A stretch of DNA of 25,627 bases from positions 55,758 through 81,384 of the forward strand of contig DGXY01000058.1 of NCBI GenBank assembly GCA_002396885.1. Direction: 5' to 3'. Position 1 is the stretch's first letter, and every line of letters starts with the position of its first letter. A program made the position numbers and the translations under genes. The notes under the pieces are model-generated. The model saw only the letters and a list, made by a program, of their open reading frames with translations. It did not search any database and had not been told where the DNA came from. Origin of the DNA: Akkermansiaceae bacterium UBA5020 (GTDB lineage: Bacteria > Verrucomicrobiota > Verrucomicrobiia > Verrucomicrobiales > DEV007). This document shows, piece by piece, positions 1-8,570 of this stretch.

Positions 1-45
1 GCAGCCCCAGCAGCTCCAGCAGCTCCAGCAGCTCCAGCAGCCCCC
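1..45 (+). repeat. Tandem 9-nt repeat encoding an Ala-Ala-Pro interdomain linker
   Basis: Five consecutive 9-base units of the form GCAGCYCCM encode AAP five times, directly upstream of the aminotransferase domain. Ala/Pro-rich segments are common flexible linkers between megasynthase domains, so the upstream neighbour is probably a carrier or other catalytic domain. The array may extend beyond the window start. Confidence 0.85.
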
Positions 46-3000
46 GACTCATCCTCGAACGTCTCCGCGCCGACGACCTCGATAAATCGCAGCCTCGAAG
101 GCACCCTGACAGAACGCCAGAAGCGCCACCTCGACGAGCTCGTCTCGAAATATGTCGCGAAGACCCGCACCTCGAAGGAGCTGACCGCGAAATACCGCCA
201 GTGGCACGCCGATCCACGGACCGCCTCAGGCTTCAACCGCCGTTGGAAGGAAATGATCTACCAGATCGCGGTCAAGAAGTCGAAGGGCTCGCGCCTCGTC
301 GATGTCGATGGCAACGAATACATCGATCTCCTCAATGGCTTCGGACCGAACTTCCTTGGCCACTCGCCTGACTTCGTGACCGAAGCACTGAAGGCCCAGC
401 TCGACCGCGGTGTCGAGGTCGGTCCGCAATGCGTCAACGCGATGGAAGCCGCGCAGCTCTTCTGTGAGATCACCGGCAACGAACGTGCCAGCTTCGTCAA
501 CACCGGCTCCGAGGCCGTCCAGGCCGCGATGCGCCTTGCCCGCACCGTGACGGGTCGCGACAAGATCGTCATCTTCACAAAGGATTACCACGGCAACTTC
601 GACGAAGTGCTCGTGAAGGGCGTCGGCTCCGGCGACGCGATCCGTTCGCTCCCCATCGCTCCCGGCATCCCGCGCCGCGCTGTCGATGACATGATCGTGC
701 TGCCCTATGGCACCGACGAGGCTCTCGAGATCATCCGCAAGCGCGCCCACGAGGTCGCCGCGGTGATCATTGAGCCGATCCAGAGCCGCCGTCCCGAGTT
801 CCAGCCCCGCGAATTCATCCGCGAGGTGCGCGAGATCACCCGGCAGTCCGGATCGGTCTTCGTCTTCGACGAGGTCATCACCGGCTTCCGCACCGGACCC
901 CGCGGCGCCCAAGAATACTATGGCGTCGAGGCCGACCTCGCCACCTACGGAAAGGTCGTCGGCGGCGGTATGCCCCTCGGCGTCGTGGCCGGCAAGGCCG
1001 CCTACATGGACACCTTCGACGGCGGAATGTGGCAGTATGGCGACGATTCCTTCCCCGAGAAGGGCGTCACCTTCTTCGCTGGTACTTTTGTCAGGCATCC
1101 CCTCGCGATGGCTGCGGTGAAGGAGGTCCTCCTGCACCTGAAGGGCAAGGGTCCCGAATTCTGGCAGGGCGTGAAGGACCGCGCTACCCGTCTCGCCACG
1201 ACCGTCGACAAGATGTTCGTCGAGAACAACGCGCCTTTCCGCATGCCCAACTTCGGCTCGCAGATGTTCATCCGCGCGGCCGAGGACCACAAGTATGCGA
1301 ACCTCCTCTTCTTTCACCTGCGGAACAAGGGCGTCTTCCTCCTCGAGGGTTTCCCGACCTACATGACCGCGGCCCACACCGACGAGGACATCGACTATTG
1401 CATCAGCGCCTTCCGCGAGTCGGTCGCCGAACTGCAGGAGGGAGGCTTCTTCGACGTGCCCTCAGGCATCACCGTATCTCACCTCAACGGATCGCGGCTC
1501 AACGGCCCGCCGCGGATCCTCACCGCCGGAACCGACACCGAGGAGAGAAAAAAAAATCTCCATCCTCCAGACCCGAGCCCGCAGTCTCCCAGCCTGCACC
1601 CCATGACCGAGCCGCTGGCCGAAGTCTGGCTGGCGTCGCAGGTCAGTGAAAACGCCTCGCTCTGTTTCAACGAGATCAACCTCGTGACGCTAAGGGGCCG
1701 CCTCGACGCGGAGGCCCTCTCGGCCTCGATCAACGACCTTGTCGCACGCCACGACGCGCTCCGAGCGGTCTTTCCCGCCGGGGCCGAAGGTTTCTCCGTG
1801 CACCCCTCTTTGGTCGTCGACCCAAGCCTCTCGGATCTCCGAGGCCTCACGGAAGCGGAACGGACGAAGGCCGTCGCCGCCGCCCAGGAAGCGGAACGCG
1901 AGACCCCCTTCGATTTGGAAAAGGGACCGCTCTTCCGCGCTTCGCTCCTGAAACTCGCGGACGAGGAGCATCTCCTCATTCTCAACGCGCACCACCTCGT
2001 CTGCGACGGGTGGTCCTACAACGTCCTCCTCGCGGAACTCGCCGGGATCTATGGTGCCCGCCTCGCGGGTCAACAACCGCAGCTCGCCCCGGCGCCTCGA
2101 TTCGCCGATCACTGCGAGCGCACCGCCGCCCGTGAATCGAGCACGGAGGAAACGCCGGCCGAGGCCCACTGGATGAAGGAGTTTGCCGAGCCGGCCCACC
2201 CGCTGAATCTGCCGACCGACTTCGCGACACCCTCCGAGCCCGATTTCCGCTGCGAGACGATCGCCGATCATTTCACTCCGGAGCAGGTGCGGGCTCTCCG
2301 CAAGATCGCGGGCAAATCGGGTGCGACCCTCTTTGGCCTGCTTTTTGGAACCTACCAGATCCTCCTCCACCGCCTCGGGCGGCAGGAACGATTCGTCGTC
2401 GGTTTCCCCGCGGCCGGACAGAACGGCACCGACGCGGAAGGGCTCGTCGGCCATTGCGTGAACTTCCTCCCCTTCGTGGCGAGAGTGGATCCGCAGGCCG
2501 CCTTCGGCGATTTCCTCAGAGAGACCCAAAAGCGTCTCCTCGACGCACTCGATCACCAGGAATTCACCTACGGCCGCCTCATCAAGAAATTCAGCGCTGA
2601 TCATCGCCCGCGGATCGAGGCAATCTTCAACCTCGAACGCGTCAATGACGGACTCGCCATGCCCGGTCTCACCAGCGAGGTCACGGAGATCGAACGGGGC
2701 TACACCGCCAGTCCACTCTTCCTGAAAGCACGCGAACACGAGGCTGGTCTTGAGATCCGCTTCGATTATCAAAGCTCCCTTTTCAACGGCGGCACCGCCG
2801 AGCAATGGCTCGCGATCTACCGCGCCATCCTCGAGGCACTCATCTCCGGCGCCGTCCAGAGTGTCGGCGAGGTCGCGGCATCGATCTCTTCCGAGCAGAC
2901 GGAGCAACTGCGCATTTGGAATCAGACCGAGAACGACTACCCGCGCCACAAAAGCTTGCCCGCCTTGTTCGACGAAATTGCCGCCGCCCGCGGCTCATCG

Positions 3001-5610
3001 ATCGCCCTGCGCTCCGAGGCGGGGGAAATGAGGTATGCCGACCTCGCTGCCCGGATCGATCAGATCGCCCACGGCCTGACCGCCGCCGGAGTGAAGCACG
3101 GCGGCCGCGTCGCTCTCTTTCTCGAGCGTTCTCCCGACGCGATCGCATCGCTCTACGCGGTGATGAAATGCGGCGCCACCTGCGTGCCGCTCGATCCCGA
3201 GTATCCCCTCGACCGACTCCACTTCCTCGTCACCGACAGTGGTGCCTCGCTCGCGGTCTGCGAGGCGGGATGGGTCGATCGGCTTCCGAAAGGCCTCGCC
3301 GCCTTCACGCCCGATCGCCTCGCCCGCGACGGCGAGGGACGCGGAACCTTTGCCTGCGCCCCTTTGAAGGCCGACGAAGCCGCCAGCATTCTCTATACTT
3401 CGGGTTCCACCGGCATACCGAAAGGAGCGCTGATCCCGCACCGCGCCATGGTTCGCTTGGTGCGGAACACCGACTTCATCGAGTTCGGTGAAAACGAGAC
3501 CTTCCTGTTTGCGGCGAGCCCCTGCTTCGACGCGTCCATTTTCGAGATCCACGGGGCCTTGCTCAATGGCGGAATCCTCGCCCTGCCCGCACCGGGATCA
3601 CTCACTCTCGACTCGATCACAACGGCCCTGACGAAACATCAGGTCACGACGCTTTGGCTCACTGCCGGACTTTTCCAGATCATGGTCGAGGAATGCCTCG
3701 AAGCCTTTGCGGGACTGAAGCAACTCATCACGGGCGGTGATGTGATGTCACCCGCACACGCCAAGAAGCTTCTCGCGCGGTATCCGGAACTGCGCCTCGT
3801 CAACGGCTACGGACCGACCGAAAACACGACCTTCACGACGGCACATCGCGTCACGGGCGACGACCTGCACGCGACGAGCATCCCCATCGGTCATCCGATC
3901 TCGAATACGACGGTGGTTTTGTTGGATTCGAATCTCCGCCCGGTTCAGCTCGGCGTGCCCGGCGAACTCTGCACCGGCGGTGATGGTCTGGCCCTCGGCT
4001 ACCTCAATCGCCCCGAGCTGACCTCAGAGAAGTTCATCACTCTTTCCGGAGAACGCATCTACCGAACCGGCGATCTCTGCCGCCAGCGCGCCGATGGATC
4101 GATCCTCTTCCTCGGTCGCATCGATCATCAGGTGAAGATCCGTGGCTTCCGCGTCGAACTCGGCGAGATCGAGTCCTGCCTTGGCCGTCACCCGCTCGTG
4201 GGCCAGTGCAAGGTGCTCGTGAATGGGGAAAACGCCGCCGACAAATCCCTCGCCGCCTACGTCACCATGATGAACGGCGTGAAGCCGTCGCCCTCCGAGC
4301 TTGATGGATACCTCCGCTCCAAGCTGCCGGATTATCTCGTGCCTGCCTCCATCGCCGTGCTCGAGACGATGCCGCTGAACGCGAACGGCAAGATCGACAC
4401 CCGCGCCCTTGCCGCGGCCGCAAACCCGATCGTGGCGGAAGATCGCGAACGTCCCCTCACCGAAACCGAAAGCGGCCTCACCGCGATTTGGCGTGACCTG
4501 CTCAAGACGAACGAAGTCGGACTCGACGACGACTTCTTCTGCCTCGGTGGACATTCGCTTCTGGGCATGAAGCTGTTCTCACGTCTCCAGAAGCGGTTCG
4601 AGGTTTCCCTGCCCCTCGCCGTGCTCTTCCGCGCGCCCACGCTGCGCCAGCTCGCCGCTCTGATTGACCAGCGATTGGAGACGTCCGCTCCGGGGGGGGA
4701 TCCCGTTGCCGGAGAAACCGTTGCCGGTTCCCGCAAAGAGGGATACCGAGTCACGATCGAAACCTCGTCCGGTCCTCTCGCCGAAACCACCGTCGCGATC
4801 CAGCCAAAGGGCGATCTGCCCCCGCTCTTCGCGGTGCACGGTGGCGATGGTGGCATCCTTTTCTACGGAAATCTCGCCAAACGCCTCGGGAAGGAGCGGC
4901 CCTTCTACGCCTTCGAGGCTCCCGCCCTCACCGCGACCTCGCCGATTCCCGACGAAAGCGTCGAGGAGACCGCCTCGCGTTACCTGGAGGAATTGCGCAA
5001 AGTCCAGCCGGCCGGACCCTACTATCTCTGCGGTTATTCCTTCGGCGGGGTCGTCGCCTATGACATGGCCCGCCAGCTCCTCGACGCGGGAGAACCGGTC
5101 GAGTTTCTCGGATTGATCGATACGGAGAACCCGGCAATCGAAGCGCGCAAGTTGAGCCTTTCCGAACGCATTGCGGTGAATTGGAACAAGCGCACCCTCG
5201 CTGAAAAAGGCACCCTCGGGAAGTTCGCCCACATCGGTAGGCGTTTCGGCACCGGACTTGCCTATCGCCTTTACTTCGAGACCGAAGACGCCCTCGCCCG
5301 CACCTTGCCCCAGGCGAAAGGGGCCGGCTGGCTCCGCCAGGTGCAGCTCCGGAAATCTCACGAGCGGGCCATGGCCGCCTACCAGCCCGCCCCGATCGCC
5401 GGAAAGCTGACGCTCCTGCGCGCCATGGTCGGAGGCGATAAATACGAGCTGGGCGAGGACTACGGCTGGGACGAGCTCGTCGACGAAGTCGAGGTCATCG
5501 ACATCCCCGGAAACCACATCAGCGTTTTCAACAAAGAAAACATCGAAGCGATCGCGGCGGCCTTCCGTGGGGCACTGGAAAGTGCGATGACCCCGGCCAA
5601 GACCTCATGA
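1..5610 (+). CDS. Hybrid PKS/NRPS megasynthase, C-terminal part: aminotransferase-C-A-PCP-TE (5' end outside window)
   Basis: The reading frame is open from base 1 to the TGA at 5608-5610 (1869 residues; residue 1 is at base 1), so the gene starts upstream. An Ala-Ala-Pro linker (1-15) leads into a class III PLP aminotransferase (about 30-500) with the PLP aspartate D290 and lysine K318. It resembles the embedded AMT domains of mycosubtilin/iturin-type synthases, which aminate a beta-ketoacyl chain. A condensation domain (about 537-965) has the HHxxxDG motif at 664-670. An adenylation domain (about 985-1470) has core motif YTSGSTGIPKG. Aligned by eye to GrsA, its pocket residues read D,A,F,W,I,G,G,T,F, which I recall as a valine code. 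A carrier domain has GGHSL with phosphopantetheine serine S1519. The final type I thioesterase has GYSFGG (S1680) and H1839. The gene should therefore hold the last elongation and release step of a lipopeptide-like product. Whether it is one gene or two is uncertain because of the A9 tract at 1548-1556. The molecule cannot be named from this fragment. Confidence 0.93.
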   Translation, partial: AAPAAPAAPAAPAAPDSSSNVSAPTTSINRSLEGTLTERQKRHLDELVSKYVAKTRTSKELTAKYRQWHADPRTASGFNRRWKEMIYQIAVKKSKGSRLVDVDGNEYIDLLNGFGPNFLGHSPDFVTEALKAQLDRGVEVGPQCVNAMEAAQLFCEITGNERASFVNTGSEAVQAAMRLARTVTGRDKIVIFTKDYHGNFDEVLVKGVGSGDAIRSLPIAPGIPRRAVDDMIVLPYGTDEALEIIRKRAHEVAAVIIEPIQSRRPEFQPREFIREVREITRQSGSVFVFDEVITGFRTGPRGAQEYYGVEADLATYGKVVGGGMPLGVVAGKAAYMDTFDGGMWQYGDDSFPEKGVTFFAGTFVRHPLAMAAVKEVLLHLKGKGPEFWQGVKDRATRLATTVDKMFVENNAPFRMPNFGSQMFIRAAEDHKYANLLFFHLRNKGVFLLEGFPTYMTAAHTDEDIDYCISAFRESVAELQEGGFFDVPSGITVSHLNGSRLNGPPRILTAGTDTEERKKNLHPPDPSPQSPSLHPMTEPLAEVWLASQVSENASLCFNEINLVTLRGRLDAEALSASINDLVARHDALRAVFPAGAEGFSVHPSLVVDPSLSDLRGLTEAERTKAVAAAQEAERETPFDLEKGPLFRASLLKLADEEHLLILNAHHLVCDGWSYNVLLAELAGIYGARLAGQQPQLAPAPRFADHCERTAARESSTEETPAEAHWMKEFAEPAHPLNLPTDFATPSEPDFRCETIADHFTPEQVRALRKIAGKSGATLFGLLFGTYQILLHRLGRQERFVVGFPAAGQNGTDAEGLVGHCVNFLPFVARVDPQAAFGDFLRETQKRLLDALDHQEFTYGRLIKKFSADHRPRIEAIFNLERVNDGLAMPGLTSEVTEIERGYTASPLFLKAREHEAGLEIRFDYQSSLFNGGTAEQWLAIYRAILEALISGAVQSVGEVAASISSEQTEQLRIWNQTENDYPRHKSLPALFDEIAAARGSSIALRSEAGEMRYADLAARIDQIAHGLTAAGVKHGGRVALFLERSPDAIASLYAVMKCGATCVPLDPEYPLDRLHFLVTDSGASLAVCEAGWVDRLPKGLAAFTPDRLARDGEGRGTFACAPLKADEAASILYTSGSTGIPKGALIPHRAMVRLVRNTDFIEFGENETFLFAASPCFDASIFEIHGALLNGGILALPAPGSLTLDSITTALTKHQVTTLWLTAGLFQIMVEECLEAFAGLKQLITGGDVMSPAHAKKLLARYPELRLVNGYGPTENTTFTTAHRVTGDDLHATSIPIGHPISNTTVVLLDSNLRPVQLGVPGELCTGGDGLALGYLNRPELTSEKFITLSGERIYRTGDLCRQRADGSILFLGRIDHQVKIRGFRVELGEIESCLGRHPLVGQCKVLVNGENAADKSLAAYVTMMNGVKPSPSELDGYLRSKLPDYLVPASIAVLETMPLNANGKIDTRALAAAANPIVAEDRERPLTETESGLTAIWRDLLKTNEVGLDDDFFCLGGHSLLGMKLFSRLQKRFEVSLPLAVLFRAPTLRQLAALIDQRLETSAPGGDPVAGETVAGSRKEGYRVTIETSSGPLAETTVAIQPKGDLPPLFAVHGGDGGILFYGNLAKRLGKERPFYAFEAPALTATSPIPDESVEETASRYLEELRKVQPAGPYYLCGYSFGGVVAYDMARQLLDAGEPVEFLGLIDTENPAIEARKLSLSERIAVNWNKRTLAEKGTLGKFAHIGRRFGTGLAYRLYFETEDALARTLPQAKGAGWLRQVQLRKSHERAMAAYQPAPIAGKLTLLRAMVGGDKYELGEDYGWDELVDEVEVIDIPGNHISVFNKENIEAIAAAFRGALESAMTPAKTS
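1542..1561 (+). other. A9 homopolymer inside a GGAGA/TCTCC inverted repeat, aminotransferase-condensation linker
   Basis: Nine consecutive A residues at 1548-1556 lie between GGAGA (1542-1546) and TCTCC (1557-1561). They fall in the low-complexity Pro/Ser-rich linker between the aminotransferase and condensation domains. Tracts of about nine A are known substrates for RNA polymerase slippage. Loss of one A would bring the upstream frame to a TGA at 1604-1606, overlapping an ATG at 1603-1605 at the very start of the condensation domain. The tract and both frames are read directly; slippage itself is inference. Confidence 0.6.
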
Positions 5611-5636
5611 ACCAAGTCCTGGGGCGGCCGTCCGTT

Positions 5637-5655
5637 CCGAAAACCCTTTTTTCGG
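5637..5655 (+). terminator. Possible terminator hairpin after the NRPS gene
   Basis: CCGAAAA (5637-5643) and TTTTCGG (5649-5655) form a 7-bp inverted repeat around a 5-nt loop, 27 bases after the megasynthase stop and before the next gene. The stem is A/T-rich and no long T tract follows, so it would be a weak intrinsic terminator at best. Confidence 0.35.
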
Positions 5656-5693
5656 CGTGAGTTATCGTGACCCGGTGCGTTATGCTCGGCCCC

Positions 5694-6530
5694 ATGATTC
5701 GTCGTGCCGCCTGCATCCGTCTCCCTGCCTTCCCCGCCTTTGTCTCCTTGGTTTGCTGCCGCCTCTGCGCCTCGGACCCCATCCCGGTTGATCAGCGCGA
5801 CTACCCCGACTCTGCCAATGGCTGCGCTCCGGCTACGACCTTGAATCTCCTGCGCTTTGGCGGCGAATCCTATGCTCCGGCGCTGAACGGCCTGATCGGC
5901 TCGACCGACGGGGTGAAGATGCGTTTTCTCGTCGATCGCTACTTTCGGCATCGCCCTTCCTCGATCGATCCTTCGAGGATGCGCTGGGGAGTCCATGGCC
6001 TCGATTGCCGCGATCTTGCCTTTGGCGTGAACGAACTGCTCGCCGATCACCATCTCGCCCCGCTCGCCGCCGCTTTCCTCGAACTCGAGCCGGAGGAGAA
6101 AGAACCTGATCACCTCGCCCGCGTCCTTGGTTTGATCCATCGCTCACTAGACGCCGGAACTCCGCCCATTCTGAATCTCCGCACCTTTCTCGTGAAGTCG
6201 CGCGAGGAAAACGGGGGCAAGCCTGAATGGGAAACGGGGGTGAGCCACTATGTCCTCGTCACCGGAATCCGCGGCGAGCCGAGCGACACAGGAGGCGAGC
6301 TGGAGGTGATCGATCCTTGGCAAGGACGCCGCGCCGAGATCTATCTCCATCGCGAACCGAACGGGCGCTCCTTCCGTGCGCTCAAAGGAAGCGAGGCGGC
6401 GGGCAAATGGCTCGACGGACGCCCCTTCCTGCAGGTCCTCGCGCCGGGCGTGCCGACGATGCGTCCGGCCAATCTCGAATGGCACGAGCGTTATCTGGTC
6501 ATCGCCCATCACCTCATCGGCCGTTTTTGA
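5694..6530 (+). CDS. Exported C39-like cysteine peptidase family protein
   Basis: The protein has 278 residues from the ATG at 5694. I chose this start because it gives a short basic N-terminus (MIRRAAC) followed by a hydrophobic stretch ending near ASDP (residues 26-29), a plausible signal peptide. In-frame GTG 5667 and ATG 5682 would only lengthen it. The mature part resembles peptidase C39-like domains: NGCAPAT with Cys44 as candidate nucleophile, a histidine in SHYVLVTGI (His185) and an aspartate in VIDPW (Asp207), in the order of a Cys-His-Asp triad. The likely role is cleavage or binding of a peptide in the periplasm or at the cell surface; the substrate is unknown. It stands alone between the NRPS gene and the secretion-like trio, with structured gaps on both sides. 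A non-catalytic C39-like fold remains possible. Confidence 0.7.
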   Translation: MIRRAACIRLPAFPAFVSLVCCRLCASDPIPVDQRDYPDSANGCAPATTLNLLRFGGESYAPALNGLIGSTDGVKMRFLVDRYFRHRPSSIDPSRMRWGVHGLDCRDLAFGVNELLADHHLAPLAAAFLELEPEEKEPDHLARVLGLIHRSLDAGTPPILNLRTFLVKSREENGGKPEWETGVSHYVLVTGIRGEPSDTGGELEVIDPWQGRRAEIYLHREPNGRSFRALKGSEAAGKWLDGRPFLQVLAPGVPTMRPANLEWHERYLVIAHHLIGRF

Positions 6531-6573
6531 AAGCCGCGGACGGAGCCGGGGACTTGATTCCGCCCCCCTTTTT

Positions 6574-6621
6574 CGGGAAACTTTCCCGGGACGACCGGGT
6601 TTACCCGGGGTATCGGTCCCG
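6574..6621 (+). promoter_or_regulatory. Tandem and nested inverted repeats in the leader of the secretion-like operon
   Basis: CGGGAAA (6574-6580) pairs with TTTCCCG (6582-6588). CCGGGT (6595-6600) pairs with ACCCGG (6603-6608). An outer CGGGAC (6587-6592) pairs with GTCCCG (6616-6621) and encloses the second hairpin. A CCCCCCTTTTT run precedes the first stem. The block lies between the C39-like gene and the ATG at 6651. It could be a terminator, a structured 5' leader or a protein-binding site. Confidence 0.45.
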
Positions 6622-6650
6622 AGCGTCCGCTCCTCGCACTTTTTCCTAGC

Positions 6651-7868
6651 ATGTCCCACAGCACTCTGGCTCTCCCGGCATCGGACCGGGGATGGATTCT
6701 CTGCTCCGGCGGTGCCGAGGTCGCCCGGGATGCGGAACTGCGGCCCCTTGTTGGAAACCGGAGCGATGTCCTCGTTGCCTTTCCTTCGGCAAGTGTTTCG
6801 ACTTTCGTCGTGGAGCTCCCTCCCGTGGAGGAAGCCTTGCACGAGACCATGATCCGCGCCCAAGTCGACAAACGCGGACTCTCCGCGAAGGGTGCAGCGC
6901 TCATCGACTACGAACGGATCGACCGGAATGAGCGAGGCGAGACCTTCGCCGTCCGCGTCGTCGCCGATCCTCCGGCCGACACCATCCTGCCCACGGCAGG
7001 TGGCTATCAGACTTCGGCAGACCTGCGGAGCGCGGCCTATCCAGATGCCGGCGCCCTGATCTGGCGCGAGTGCGGCCGTCTCGTCCTCGGTGTCTACATC
7101 GGCGGCATTCCCGCGCATGTGCAGATCCTCAGCGGCAAGCAGGAGCTGGGCAAGGCTCTCGCCAGCGAGGTGAATCTCATCCTTCTCGGACTGCGTGGCG
7201 AAAGTGTCTTCGAGAAAGCGGCCCCACGAGAGCTTCTGCTCGCCCTGGATTCGGTGGGGGAAAAAGAGCTGATCGAGTTTCGCTCGGCCCTATCCATCCC
7301 GGTGCGTTCGGAGGCGATCCGCTTTCCCGCGAAGGCGGAGGCCCGCGATCGCCTTCTCCCCACGGCGATCTTGGACCACCGTCGACGCCGCCGCAAGGCC
7401 GCGCGCAATCTCGCCCTGCTCGCCTTAGGGCTGATCGTTTATTCAGTCGTCGGCGTCTGGGTCTGGAACGACGCCAAAGTGACCGAACGTGAGATCGACT
7501 CGCTGGAGCGCCGGATCGCCATCATCCAGCCCGACGTCGAGCGGGTCCAGCTCATCGAGGAGCGTTGGCGCAGTCTCGAGCCCGCCTTTGAAAAAGATCT
7601 TTTCCCCATCGTGCAACTTAGCCGCATCACCGCGGCCTTGCCCGGAAGCGGGGTCGTGATCCGCGAATATCGCACCACCGGACGGGACATCCGCGTGCGG
7701 GGCCAGGCCCGCGATGTGCAGCTCGCCAATCGACTTCTCGAGGACCTCCAGGGCATGAATGGCTTCGCGCGCTACGAGTGGAGCATGCCCAACCCGCGCG
7801 TCGAGCGCAACAACACCGCGACTTTCGAGATCCAAGGGAAACTGAAAAATGAGGGCGCTGACAGTTAG
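6651..7868 (+). CDS. GspL / PilM-PilN-like inner-membrane platform protein
   Basis: The protein has 405 residues. The N-terminal 240 or so form a soluble domain with alternating strand/helix character, of the kind seen in the actin-like cytoplasmic part of GspL/PilM. A basic stretch (DHRRRRRKAAR) precedes one transmembrane segment at about 254-272. The C-terminal part starts with a heptad-rich segment (EREIDSLERRI) and ends in an alpha/beta domain, as in PilN or the periplasmic half of GspL. In type II secretion and type IV pili such proteins connect the cytoplasmic assembly ATPase to the periplasmic PilO/GspM partner. The next gene, overlapping by 20 bases, is such a partner. No Shine-Dalgarno lies upstream of the ATG. 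Assignment rests on topology and neighbours more than on recognised motifs. Confidence 0.6.
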   Translation: MSHSTLALPASDRGWILCSGGAEVARDAELRPLVGNRSDVLVAFPSASVSTFVVELPPVEEALHETMIRAQVDKRGLSAKGAALIDYERIDRNERGETFAVRVVADPPADTILPTAGGYQTSADLRSAAYPDAGALIWRECGRLVLGVYIGGIPAHVQILSGKQELGKALASEVNLILLGLRGESVFEKAAPRELLLALDSVGEKELIEFRSALSIPVRSEAIRFPAKAEARDRLLPTAILDHRRRRRKAARNLALLALGLIVYSVVGVWVWNDAKVTEREIDSLERRIAIIQPDVERVQLIEERWRSLEPAFEKDLFPIVQLSRITAALPGSGVVIREYRTTGRDIRVRGQARDVQLANRLLEDLQGMNGFARYEWSMPNPRVERNNTATFEIQGKLKNEGADS

Positions 7869-8445
7869 GGAAAAGTGGCTGCTGGGACTCTGTTTCGGCG
7901 TGATCTTCGCGGTCGGTAACGGCTTCGCGGCGCGTTCCGTTTTAAAGGTGCTGCGCGGCAGCGACACGAAAATCCAGACCCTGAAAAACACCCTCGCGGA
8001 CAACGAAATGTGGCTCGACGACGCCCCGAAGGGGGAAGCGCGGGAAAATTGGCTTGTGGAGAACATGCCCAAGATGACCGGAAACACCCTCGGAAAATTG
8101 CAAGGCGACCTCATCCAATCGCTCCAGGACGAGCTCTTCAACCGCAAGCTCCGGATCGATCAACAGAGTCTGCAGGAGATCGTGAACGAGACCTTTTACA
8201 CCGAGGTCGCGGTGCGGCTCGAAGTCGAGGGTGCGGAGACCGCTGTGATCGACTGGCTCACGACGCTACAGGGGCCAAACCAGTTTCAGATCATCAAGTC
8301 GCTCGAACTCGAACTCGACAATCGCTCGCGCGAGCTGGAGCCTCAGGCCGATTGCGAGATCACGATCGCCCGCTGGTATCACCCGGAGACGGGCGAGTCG
8401 ATCCCGGCCACGGAAGCAGAGGGGAATTCCACCACGGGCACCTGA
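7849..8445 (+). CDS. GspM / PilO-like inner-membrane protein
   Basis: The protein has 198 residues. A short cytoplasmic N-terminus (MRALTVREK) leads into a single transmembrane helix at about 10-30, then a helical region (about 35-110) and an alpha/beta end domain (FYTEVAVRLEVEGAE) resembling the ferredoxin-like fold of PilO/GspM. These proteins dimerise with PilN/GspL in the periplasm. The start lies inside the end of the preceding gene, which suggests translational coupling. The ATG has an AAGGG about ten bases upstream, one of the few ribosome-binding-like sequences in the window. The C-terminal tail is Thr/Ser/Glu-rich and probably disordered. Confidence 0.6.
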   Translation: MRALTVREKWLLGLCFGVIFAVGNGFAARSVLKVLRGSDTKIQTLKNTLADNEMWLDDAPKGEARENWLVENMPKMTGNTLGKLQGDLIQSLQDELFNRKLRIDQQSLQEIVNETFYTEVAVRLEVEGAETAVIDWLTTLQGPNQFQIIKSLELELDNRSRELEPQADCEITIARWYHPETGESIPATEAEGNSTTGT

Positions 8446-8570
8446 GCGTGGGAGCCCCCCCCTTCCGTTCGGAACCACTCGCTGTTTTCCGGGTTGAAGA
8501 GGGAAATAAATGGAAGCCCCGTCACGTCGGGACGATGCTCTCGAAAGCGGAACCCCCTGCAGCGGCGAAC

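Noticed and set aside
226..1377. Long minus-strand open frame opposite the aminotransferase domain
   Set aside because: It is a shadow of the real coding frame in GC-rich DNA. It shows no recognisable domain and has a biased Asp/Glu/Val/Gly composition.
1690..2949. 419-codon minus-strand open frame opposite the condensation domain
   Set aside because: The plus strand encodes a condensation domain with intact motifs. The antisense product shows no known motif.
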